64,000 nt of DNA, from positions 1 to 64,000 of the forward strand of contig CAKRRU010000001.1 of NCBI GenBank assembly GCA_934394515.1, given 5' to 3'. The DNA is from an uncultured Acetatifactor sp. (GTDB lineage: Bacteria > Bacillota > Clostridia > Lachnospirales > Lachnospiraceae). This document shows, in pieces, positions 17,228 to 24,945 of the stretch. Under the pieces are notes generated by a model, which made no database searches, was not told the DNA's origin, and worked only from the letters and a program-made list of their open reading frames with translations. The translations under genes were made by a program, and so were the position numbers. Each line of letters starts with the position of its first letter. The stretch's first letter is position 1.

Positions 17228-19249
17228 TCATCGATATTCAAAGGCAAGCATCGTTATATCATCAAATTGCTCCGCACCGCCCACAAATGCATCGACATCC
17301 GCTCTGACTGCCGGCAGAAGCTGATCCATCGGCTTTCTGCCATAACGGTTCAGACTCTCTAAAAGTCTCTCTTCCCCAAACAGCTCCCTCACACTGTTCT
17401 GTGCCTCCGTCACGCCGTCTGTATACAGAAAAATCCTATCACCATGGGAAAGCTGCAGCTTATGGCTGACATAAGGAATCCCCGGAAGTCCGGCCAGAAC
17501 AAAGCCCGGATCTGTCTTGATCCAGTCAAAGGTATCTCCGTCGTGCATCCACAGCTGCGGGTTGTGTCCCGCATTCACAAATTCCATCTCTCCCGTGCTG
17601 ATGGTTATGACCGCCATAAAGGAAGTGACAAACATGCTCTCTTCATTTCCCTCGCACAGCTGATTGTTTACCACCTCGTACACCTTGCCGAGATCATGCA
17701 TCTGACACGCATAGTTTTTAATCAGTGTCTTGGCAATGACCATAAACAGAGCCGCCGGAACTCCCTTGCTGGACACATCGGACATAACGATGGCTAAATG
17801 GTCATCGTCCGTCATAAAGAAGTCATAGAAGTCTCCTCCCACGGCCTTGGCGGGATCCATCGCAGCAATAACGTCAAATTCCTTCCGGTCAGGGAAAGCG
17901 GGGAATATCTTTGGCAGCATATCCTCCTGGATCTTCGCTGCGACATTCAGTTCTGCGCCGATTCTCTCCCTCTCTGCCGTCACCTTGTTCAGATTCTCAA
18001 TATAATTCTTCAAGTCTACCGTCATGGCGGAAAAAGCATCCGCCAGATTCTTGATCTCGCCGTCAGTATGGATGTCCAGATGGTAGTCCAGATTTCCCTT
18101 ACTGATAATCTCGGCTCCATGAGTCAGTTCCTCAATGGGCTCCACCAGCGTCCTGGAAAATGCCGAGGACACCACTCCGACAATGAGCAGCAGCACCAGT
18201 GCAAGAATACCGAAGCTTACAAGTACGTTCCGTATATTCTGCTCTAAAAAGGTGATGGTCGCAGCGGAGCTTTCTGTAATCGCTTCTCCTACATTCTGTA
18301 CCGGCTGCTCCAGACGGCTGTAATCCAGCGCCACAAAGACATCCCAGCCTGTATTTTCGATGGTTGCGCTGCCCAGGATCAACCGCTCCTGATCCAGAAT
18401 TCTTACCGCCACACCGTCATTGAGTTCCTGCTGCATCTGTTTCGTATATTCGGAGAGTTTTTCGTCAAGCTCATCCTGCGTTCCCACGATATAGCTGCCG
18501 TCCTCCGTCAAAAGAAAGACATTCTCGAAAATGTTCTGATCCTGCTGCAGAATCGTATCACAGACATCCGTCAGATAAATGTCCTCTCCGATCACGCCCT
18601 TCAGCTCCCCGTCCACGATGACCGGCATGGAACAGGTCAGCGTCATCTCGCCCGTCAACGCATCCTTATAGGGGGGCATCCAGCAGATGCTTCCGCTCTC
18701 TGCCGCTGCAATATACCAGTCTCTCTCTCTCCGGTCTACCTCGGAGCCGCCGTATTCTATCTCCAGATCAGACAACAGCATTCCGCTCTGGGTCACATAG
18801 TAGATCATGGAACGGCTGTCCTCCGGCAGAATTATATGTATCATATCCCGGACGGATTTTATGCTCTGGAACTCCCCGCTCACCTCCTCATAAGTGACGC
18901 CGGGCTGCAGATATACCAGTGAATCGGAATAAGCGGACTGCTCCGATACCCCGTCTCTGTACAGCTTCTGCAGATAGGATGCCATGACTGTCAGTTCCTG
19001 CTCGATCTCGTCCAGATTGTTCTCCAGCGTGCTGGCATACTCATAGGCAAAGGATTTGACACTGTCCTCCTGGGAGCCCGTCATGATCTCCATATTTTTA
19101 GCATACAGAATGTCCTTCTGCTCCTCCAGACGGTTCCTGACCTCCGTCTTCGTGTGCAGGAACTGTATCACGGATACTGCACCGAGACTGACCAGAGTCA
19201 GCAGTGAGATCATTATCATCATCAAAAATATCTTATTTCGAAACTTCAT
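17228..19249 (-). CDS. Cache-HAMP-SpoIIE (PP2C-type) sensor phosphatase
   Basis: This is a 673-aa protein. I place the start at 19249 (MKFRNKIF), after AAGGAG. One N-terminal membrane helix, an extracytoplasmic dCache-type sensor (about 35-340), a second membrane helix (near 350-375), a HAMP domain, a short coil and a C-terminal SpoIIE phosphatase follow in order. Phosphatase motifs are GGDFYDFF, DVSSKGVPAALFM, NAGHNPQL and LYTDGVTEA, and all metal-binding Asp are kept. Such enzymes dephosphorylate a phospho-STAS protein and so reverse an RsbW-type kinase, and both partners are encoded in this block. The start overlaps the symporter gene by 17 nt, so sensing may be coupled to transport. Confidence 0.9.
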   Translation of the reverse strand: MKFRNKIFLMMIMISLLTLVSLGAVSVIQFLHTKTEVRNRLEEQKDILYAKNMEIMTGSQEDSVKSFAYEYASTLENNLDEIEQELTVMASYLQKLYRDGVSEQSAYSDSLVYLQPGVTYEEVSGEFQSIKSVRDMIHIILPEDSRSMIYYVTQSGMLLSDLEIEYGGSEVDRRERDWYIAAAESGSICWMPPYKDALTGEMTLTCSMPVIVDGELKGVIGEDIYLTDVCDTILQQDQNIFENVFLLTEDGSYIVGTQDELDEKLSEYTKQMQQELNDGVAVRILDQERLILGSATIENTGWDVFVALDYSRLEQPVQNVGEAITESSAATITFLEQNIRNVLVSFGILALVLLLIVGVVSSAFSRTLVEPIEELTHGAEIISKGNLDYHLDIHTDGEIKNLADAFSAMTVDLKNYIENLNKVTAERERIGAELNVAAKIQEDMLPKIFPAFPDRKEFDVIAAMDPAKAVGGDFYDFFMTDDDHLAIVMSDVSSKGVPAALFMVIAKTLIKNYACQMHDLGKVYEVVNNQLCEGNEESMFVTSFMAVITISTGEMEFVNAGHNPQLWMHDGDTFDWIKTDPGFVLAGLPGIPYVSHKLQLSHGDRIFLYTDGVTEAQNSVRELFGEERLLESLNRYGRKPMDQLLPAVRADVDAFVGGAEQFDDITMLAFEYR

Positions 19250-20534
19250 TTTTCTCCTTCTTCCCCTTTCCCGGCACAACGAGGGCTGTCACTGCTATAT
19301 TGGAATATACGCTGGAAAATACAGCGATCGGATCAAAAAACGGTATGGTCGCCAGATAGATCAATACGATGGTCTCACTGGGGATTCCTAACGGTGTCAA
19401 TATAATGCTTAACATGGAGACCGCCACAACCCCCGGCGCACCGATGATCGACAGGGAAAAGGCAATGGCCCCGATCAGTATGACAATGATCGTCTGGACG
19501 GTAACGTCCACCGGGTAAATGCTGGTGCCGTATACGGCTGCGATGGCACCGCTGGCGATTACACCGTATTGGAAGGTCGTTATCCCGATAGGCAGAATTG
19601 CCTTGGTCACTTCTTCATCCAGCCCCAGTCTGTCCACCGAATCCTCCATGGCCACCGAAATGGAAGCGATACAGCTGCTCGTTCCGAAGGCGACGAAAAA
19701 GGTCTTCCTGATTGCCTTCAGATGCTCCTTCACGGAAAGTCCCGTTCTCACCTGTATGATGCAGAAAGCGATCAATGTAAGCAGGAGCATAACGCCCCAC
19801 TGGAGCAGGATAAACTTTCCTACCACGCCCATCATCTGTACCAGATCGCACTCTGCGAACTGCACGGCGAGCATTGCACACATACCGAAGGGTAAAAACA
19901 GCAGGATGTCTTTCACAAAATGGCAGAACATCTGATAGATTCCCTCCAGGCCAGCCGTTATGACATCTGTTTCTTCCGCCGGAAGGATTCCAAGCAGGAC
20001 ACCCACTACCACGAAGAAGAAGATGATCTGCATCATATTGTTATTGCTCAGTGACTCAAATATATTCGTAGGCACCGTATCCGTAAGAAATTCTGCCATG
20101 GAAAAGCTGTTCTCCGTCACTTCCTGGCTTATCTCCGGATCATAATAGCTCACCGTATAAAAGGTGATGGCATCTGCATTGTCTTCGGTGTTGGTAAGCT
20201 GCTGGATCGCATCCGCACTGGGCGTTGCCCATGCTCTGCACAGGAAGCTTACCCCTGTTCCGACAGCGGCCGCCGCCAGCAGTCCACAGATGACGATCAG
20301 GATCCATCTTAACATAATCCCCTGTGTCTTATGTCCCACCAGCCTCCGCAGATTGACTGCCACTGCCGTGGAGACAATGGGTATGACACACATTTTCAGC
20401 AGATTCAGATATACCGTTGAAAACGGTCTCAGAATCGGAACCAGCGGCTTTGCGAAGAAAGCGATCAGGAATCCCGCAAGTATGCCGACAAACAGCGTGA
20501 CCGGCGAGGAAAGTATCTTATTCATTCTCTTCAT
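19233..20534 (-). CDS. Dicarboxylate/amino-acid:cation symporter (SDF/DAACS family)
   Basis: This is a 433-aa protein. I place the start at 20534 (MKRMNK), after GGGGAGG. Multiple membrane helices and family features are visible: a Ser-rich re-entrant loop GTSSCIASI near 275 and the GAPGVVAVS segment near 370, in the position of the second re-entrant hairpin. The family imports glutamate, aspartate, C4-dicarboxylates or Ser/Thr with Na+ or H+. The gene overlaps the solute-binding protein gene upstream by 17 nt and the SpoIIE gene downstream by 17 nt. A transporter overlapping a sensor phosphatase gene suggests it may serve as a co-sensor. Confidence 0.85.
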   Translation of the reverse strand: MKRMNKILSSPVTLFVGILAGFLIAFFAKPLVPILRPFSTVYLNLLKMCVIPIVSTAVAVNLRRLVGHKTQGIMLRWILIVICGLLAAAAVGTGVSFLCRAWATPSADAIQQLTNTEDNADAITFYTVSYYDPEISQEVTENSFSMAEFLTDTVPTNIFESLSNNNMMQIIFFFVVVGVLLGILPAEETDVITAGLEGIYQMFCHFVKDILLFLPFGMCAMLAVQFAECDLVQMMGVVGKFILLQWGVMLLLTLIAFCIIQVRTGLSVKEHLKAIRKTFFVAFGTSSCIASISVAMEDSVDRLGLDEEVTKAILPIGITTFQYGVIASGAIAAVYGTSIYPVDVTVQTIIVILIGAIAFSLSIIGAPGVVAVSMLSIILTPLGIPSETIVLIYLATIPFFDPIAVFSSVYSNIAVTALVVPGKGKKEKNEVSK

Positions 20535-21474
20535 CCTGTGCCTCCCCGCTGTAATATTCGTCATATCTCTTGTGAATGTCGTCGATCGTCAGCTTCGGTG
20601 ACATGGCGAGATACATATTTACATAGTCCTGAAGTTCTTCATTCTCTTTGGAGACAGCCACACAGAACTCGTCCTTGATGTCGGAATAGACATAGACATC
20701 CGTGTAGATCTGGAGTTCCCTGTCCCTGCAGATCTCGGAATAGAATTCCAGTTCTCCGCAGAAATAAGCAAATACCTTGTTATGCTTTACCAGCTCCACC
20801 GCTTCTGCGTAGTCCTTCGTCTCGACGATCTCGCAGTCCGGGAACAGTTCCCGGCACAGATCTACATGGGAGGTCCCGGCAATGACTGCGATCTTCTCCC
20901 CGGAAGTCTTGAGGTAGCCTGCGGGATTCTGGGTCACTCCCCGCTGTACCGCCGCCTGCTTGTTGATCATCACCGCCATTCCGATGGACAGATAGGGCTC
21001 CGACAGTCTTACCCGCAGCGCCCTGTCCAGTGTCCTGCTGTAGGTGGCGACCACCATATCGATTTCCCCGTTCTCCAGCTGCTTTGTCAACTCATCATTG
21101 TTGGCGGCCTCTCTGGAAAAGACGATATCTACGCCGAGGGAGTCTGCAATGCTTTTCGCCAGTTCCACATCCGTCCCCGACATATTTCCTTCTCCGTCTT
21201 CCTCATAAAAAGCCAGCAGATCGTCTCTGGGAATCCCAGCCACCAGAACACCCCGCTCCTTTATCTCCTCTATTCCACCGGGTGGTGTCCCCCGGCTGTT
21301 GTTCTCCCCGCTGTTTCTATCTTCCGTTTTCGCCGGAATCGTCTGCTGTTTTGTCTCCTGTGCCAGTTCCTCCGCTTCCACCGTTTGGGAAGTGGGAACC
21401 ATAACAGATAAAGCAGCAGACAGCACTGCTAAAATTCCAAGGGTGGCCACAACCTTTGTGCCTTTGAACTTCAT
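20518..21474 (-). CDS. Family 3 extracellular solute-binding protein
   Basis: This 318-aa protein has an N-terminal signal (residues 1-34, hydrophobic core GILAVLSAALSVMV) but no lipobox Cys, so it is either released or held by an uncleaved anchor. After a polar linker (35-70) comes an SBP_bac_3 domain: LVAGIPRDD, GTDVELAKSIADSLG, the NDELTKQLENGEIDMVVA core and LSEPYL. The family binds polar amino acids. It is unusual to find it beside an SDF symporter rather than an ABC permease. Overlap with the symporter gene suggests it presents ligand to that transporter or to the Cache sensor. Confidence 0.8.
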   Translation of the reverse strand: MKFKGTKVVATLGILAVLSAALSVMVPTSQTVEAEELAQETKQQTIPAKTEDRNSGENNSRGTPPGGIEEIKERGVLVAGIPRDDLLAFYEEDGEGNMSGTDVELAKSIADSLGVDIVFSREAANNDELTKQLENGEIDMVVATYSRTLDRALRVRLSEPYLSIGMAVMINKQAAVQRGVTQNPAGYLKTSGEKIAVIAGTSHVDLCRELFPDCEIVETKDYAEAVELVKHNKVFAYFCGELEFYSEICRDRELQIYTDVYVYSDIKDEFCVAVSKENEELQDYVNMYLAMSPKLTIDDIHKRYDEYYSGEAQDEENE

Positions 21475-21489
21475 GACACTTTCCTCCTG

Positions 21490-22773
21490 TTATCGGCAGA
21501 ATTCCCTCGCCACTGCTTTGAAATCACCGGTCTTAGCCAGCAGTTTCTTCGCCCTCTGTGCGGGATTCTCCCTTTTGTCTATTCTGTCCTGCAGACCCGC
21601 CATCAGCTTCTCCTCGCCGTATCCGCGCTTGGCAAGTCCTTCCTTTGCCGCCTCGTACAACTGCTGCAGGAAGCTATAGAGTGCATCCTCATCCGTAATT
21701 TCCACTCCTTCTGCCGCCTTCTTACGGAGTTCTGCATAATCCTCCGTAATGCCGTTATCGGCCTTGAAGCGCTTAACAAGCTCTGCCGCCTTGTCGAAAT
21801 TCATGGCAATTCCCAGATGGAAGGCTCCCGGCAGCAGACAGTCTGCCAGCGGCTGTGTACAGTCACTGCGCACCTCCAGCACATGATAGCCGTTGAGCAC
21901 CACATGTTTGAAACTCCGGAAGAACTGAAAACGCTCCGGATCATTGCCCTGCTCACCGAAATACTTCTCCAAAGAGATTGGCTTCATGCCCCGGATGCCG
22001 CCGTCCACCGGCTCGATAAAGATCTCTTCCCCGGCAATGGCCGCCGCTATATCCTCCAGTGAAGAAAAGCTCCCGGGATATACACCGATGTCAGGGATAC
22101 CGCATTTCTCCCAGGCTTCATCCCTCATACACCACACTGTGGAATCGGGATCCTCCAGTTTTCCGGAATTGGCAAACAGCAGCGCCCCTACGAAATCCAG
22201 TTCATTAAACAGGTTATAAGTCTTAAGCAGCGCATCCATCGGCACGTCGATATGTGTCTGCACAGATGCCATATTGGCAAAATATTTGTTTAGATCTTTC
22301 TCCTCACTATACTGCGTCAGATAAGCCCGGATCATGGTATAGAACGGATCCTGCGTATATTCACCCTTGTGAGTGTGGAACGGAATCCTGCCGAAGCAGC
22401 CGATCAGGCAGCCCTTCTTTTCATAATACTCCTTTGCAAGGCGGAAAAGGGGAAGAAAATGCTCGTAGATCGTGACAAGACTCTCCTGTTTTGCCATGGA
22501 AAATTCCAGCAGGATATAAGAATAATCGAAGGATACATCATCCCCATCCCGGTCAACTCTCATGTATCTGCCGTCACTTCCGATACCGGATACCTTGAAG
22601 CCGTGCTCATCTACCAGATATTTCAGGAACTCTGAACCGATATCGGCCAGCGGCGTCTCATCATTTTCCGGAAGAATCGGATACTCAAGCTCCGCACCCA
22701 CATATCCGTATTTTCTGTCTGCAAAAGGTGCGATTACTTTCTCAAAAACCATTTTCTGTACATTGTTCTTCAT
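21490..22773 (-). CDS. Glutamate-cysteine ligase-like (GCS2-type) enzyme
   Basis: This is a 427-aa protein. I place the start at 22773 (MKNNVQK), after an AGAGGA site. It shows the layout of glutamate-cysteine ligases of the plant/proteobacterial GCS2 type: GAELEYPI near 29 (acidic metal-binding strand), NMASVQTHIDV in the active-site region, and GYHVLEVRSDCTQP in place of the family's EVR/EMR-x-D segment. Such enzymes make gamma-glutamyl amide bonds using ATP. A second thiol-synthesis gene (gshB) is not present, so the product could be gamma-glutamylcysteine or another gamma-glutamyl compound. Its place in a CIS operon beside an amino-acid binding protein and symporter is odd. Confidence 0.75.
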   Translation of the reverse strand: MKNNVQKMVFEKVIAPFADRKYGYVGAELEYPILPENDETPLADIGSEFLKYLVDEHGFKVSGIGSDGRYMRVDRDGDDVSFDYSYILLEFSMAKQESLVTIYEHFLPLFRLAKEYYEKKGCLIGCFGRIPFHTHKGEYTQDPFYTMIRAYLTQYSEEKDLNKYFANMASVQTHIDVPMDALLKTYNLFNELDFVGALLFANSGKLEDPDSTVWCMRDEAWEKCGIPDIGVYPGSFSSLEDIAAAIAGEEIFIEPVDGGIRGMKPISLEKYFGEQGNDPERFQFFRSFKHVVLNGYHVLEVRSDCTQPLADCLLPGAFHLGIAMNFDKAAELVKRFKADNGITEDYAELRKKAAEGVEITDEDALYSFLQQLYEAAKEGLAKRGYGEEKLMAGLQDRIDKRENPAQRAKKLLAKTGDFKAVAREFCR

Positions 22774-22861
22774 AGTTTTTCCTCTTTCCTTTTCTGCACA
22801 CACTCTCTGTAATATCAATTCTGTGTCGGGTATGCATCGGCACAAAACTCCCCTTTCCAGT

Positions 22862-23506
22862 TCAGGAAAGTTCTATTCTGCGGCAGGCAAGTCCGTCTGC
22901 CGCCTCAAGGTCATGTGTCACCACTATGACCGTTGTTCCCTGTCTGTGAACCAGTTCAAAGAACTTCATGATCTCCCTTGAGGACTCCGGGTCAAGGTTT
23001 CCCGTAGGCTCATCTGCCAGAAGATACCTGGGGTAATTCATTACCGCTCTCGCCAGACAGACCTTCTGCTGCTGCCCACCGGACATCTCATTGGGATAGC
23101 GTTTATACAGTTCTGTGATACCGAATAGAGAGAACAGGGAACAGATCATCTGGTCGGTATCCCGGCTCCTTCCCCCTGCCACCAGCCGCGCCAGCTTCAC
23201 ATTTTCATAGGCGCTCCGGTCAGGAATCAGTCGGTGATCCTGAAACACGACTCCAAGCTTCCGGCGATAGACGGGAATCTGTCCCCTCTTAAGTAGCGAC
23301 AGATCCTGTCCGTCCACGAACACCTGTCCCGCCAAAGGCAGGAGTTCGCACAGCAGCAGTCTGACAAAGGTGCTCTTTCCCACGCCGCTCTCTCCTGTCA
23401 CCAGAACGAATTCTCCGTCCTCTATGGTCTCACTGAAATGCGTAAATACCGGTTCCTGTTCAATTCCGTATCCGGCAGATACATCTACAAATCGAATCAT
23501 CATCAC
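22862..23506 (-). CDS. FtsE-like ABC transporter ATPase without a permease partner
   Basis: This 214-aa ATPase has Walker A GESGVGKST, Q loop FQDHRL, signature MSGGQQQKV, Walker B YLLADEPTG and the switch His in VVTHD, so it is complete. The fold and length fit the FtsE/LolD/MacB type, whose partners are FtsX- or MacB-like permeases that drive wall hydrolases or envelope extrusion. No permease is encoded next to it. It follows the STAS gene by 6 nt. A role in envelope remodelling for CIS exit is possible but unsupported beyond context. Confidence 0.85.
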   Translation of the reverse strand: MMMIRFVDVSAGYGIEQEPVFTHFSETIEDGEFVLVTGESGVGKSTFVRLLLCELLPLAGQVFVDGQDLSLLKRGQIPVYRRKLGVVFQDHRLIPDRSAYENVKLARLVAGGRSRDTDQMICSLFSLFGITELYKRYPNEMSGGQQQKVCLARAVMNYPRYLLADEPTGNLDPESSREIMKFFELVHRQGTTVIVVTHDLEAADGLACRRIELS

Positions 23507-23512
23507 TCACCA

Positions 23513-23812
23513 TTACTCGATCTGCAGTATGCCGCTGAACCCTGACATCTTGAGCACGCTCAAAACCTCATCGCAGACATGCACGATCACCATACTGCCG
23601 CCCTTTGACATAGCTGTCTTCTGGCCAATCAGCAGGGCTCTCAGTCCTGCGCTGGACACATAGTTCACTCCCCCGAAATCCAGAACCACCTTACTCCCCT
23701 TCTGAAATGCTGTCAGAATTGCCTGCTGTAGCTGCGGGCTTGTGGTGGTATCCACTCTGCCTTCAATTTTGATCTGGATCGTGCTGTCATTTCTTGTCTC
23801 TGTAAGATTCAT
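23513..23812 (-). CDS. STAS-domain anti-sigma factor antagonist (RsbV/SpoIIAA-like)
   Basis: This 99-aa single STAS domain has the phospho-acceptor region NYVSSAGLRALL, so Ser53 or Ser54 is the likely site. A DFGGVNYVSS strand-turn precedes it as in RsbV. The start is the ATG at 23812, after AAGGAG. It is the presumed substrate of the RsbW-like kinase (16790-17206) and the SpoIIE phosphatase (17228-19249). It lies directly between the last baseplate gene and the signalling genes, which ties the switch to the CIS. Confidence 0.9.
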   Translation of the reverse strand: MNLTETRNDSTIQIKIEGRVDTTTSPQLQQAILTAFQKGSKVVLDFGGVNYVSSAGLRALLIGQKTAMSKGGSMVIVHVCDEVLSVLKMSGFSGILQIE

Positions 23813-23827
23813 GTTCCGTCTGCTCCT

Positions 23828-24931
23828 TTACTGTAGTGTCACAATGCCATCCATATATTGTGCATCGGTATCCAACTGTCCCGCATTATCGCAGATCATG
23901 CGGGCATTCATATCCATATAGGTATGATAATCCATATTGCCGGCTTCCTTCAGATATACGATATGTATCCGGCTGCGGATAGGCCTGTACTGGTTGATCA
24001 GCAGCATCAGCCGGGATTTTAAAGCCTCTGTCACATGCCTGTTGATCAGGATGGTGACATCATAGGGGCTGTCGCCGTACAGCGTCTTAAACTGTTCCTG
24101 CTCCGTCTCCTCCACATAGGCCTTCATGACGTTGCTCTCCAGCACGACCACCGGTTCTCCGAGAACGATCTCCGCGATCCTCTCAATGGCCCATTTACTG
24201 CCTCTCATACAGTTCAGCCGGTACGCTTCCCTGATCAACGTCCGCAGCCACGGCTCATCCTTACATTCATCCCCAAGTTCAATTCCCATCCATCTGCCAT
24301 ACATCGGCAACATTTCCCGGGGGCAGGTGTCAAGGTCAAGCAGTCTGTCCACCTGGTCGATATTTTCCTGAAACTCCTGATAGATACTGGAAAATACCGA
24401 AAGATAGCGATGGAAAAAGCTGTTCCTCTCCCGGTAGATTTCCGGGAAAGTATCCATAAAATTGTCACCCTGCTGTTCCACCCGGATGTGGGAGATCGTA
24501 TTGACCCCCTCTCCTATCACTTGGATCATCAGATAGAGATACCTTCCACTCTGTTCATACAGCAGGATGTCTGACGTATTCACACAACGCTTTGCGCCAA
24601 TCTCCTGGAAGAACTGCACCTTCAGGTTGTCAGGCTCTTCCGGATCTGTCAGAAAAGCGCTGATAGCCGTCTCCTTTCCGTTCCGGTAAAAACTGTCCTG
24701 ATTCAATGCCCTGACATAGACGAGACAAACGGCATTCTCCGAAAGCTGCATCTCAAAATGCAGCCTTCCCCACGTCATGTCCTCCTTGACAGCATCAATT
24801 CCCTGAAGGAAAAGATAGTGCTCCTGTTCCGTGGGCACAGCTGTGAGAACATCTTCGTTCTCTAGCGAGAAGCCACTGCACAGTCCTTTTTTGATACGGT
24901 TCTTCTTAATTGAATAAGTAACTGCTGCCAT
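23828..24931 (-). CDS. Baseplate wedge protein, phage tail protein I-like
   Basis: This 367-aa protein has an N-terminal region of about 130 residues specific to CIS. Residues about 145-270 match the phage tail protein I (P2 gpI) pattern: RYLSVFSSIYQEF, DTCPREMLPMYGRWMG, LIREAYRLNCMRGSKWAIE. In P2-like tails gpI joins baseplate wedge and fibres. It lies directly after two baseplate-J genes, as in eCIS and P2 order. The ATG at 24931 follows AAGGAAAG. Confidence 0.8.
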   Translation of the reverse strand: MAAVTYSIKKNRIKKGLCSGFSLENEDVLTAVPTEQEHYLFLQGIDAVKEDMTWGRLHFEMQLSENAVCLVYVRALNQDSFYRNGKETAISAFLTDPEEPDNLKVQFFQEIGAKRCVNTSDILLYEQSGRYLYLMIQVIGEGVNTISHIRVEQQGDNFMDTFPEIYRERNSFFHRYLSVFSSIYQEFQENIDQVDRLLDLDTCPREMLPMYGRWMGIELGDECKDEPWLRTLIREAYRLNCMRGSKWAIERIAEIVLGEPVVVLESNVMKAYVEETEQEQFKTLYGDSPYDVTILINRHVTEALKSRLMLLINQYRPIRSRIHIVYLKEAGNMDYHTYMDMNARMICDNAGQLDTDAQYMDGIVTLQ

Positions 24932-24945
24932 ACCGCTTTCCTTCC

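Noticed and set aside
20518-20564. Longer start of the symporter at 20564
   Set aside because: It would overlap the binding-protein gene by 47 nt and has no ribosome site. The ATG at 20534 follows GGGGAGG.
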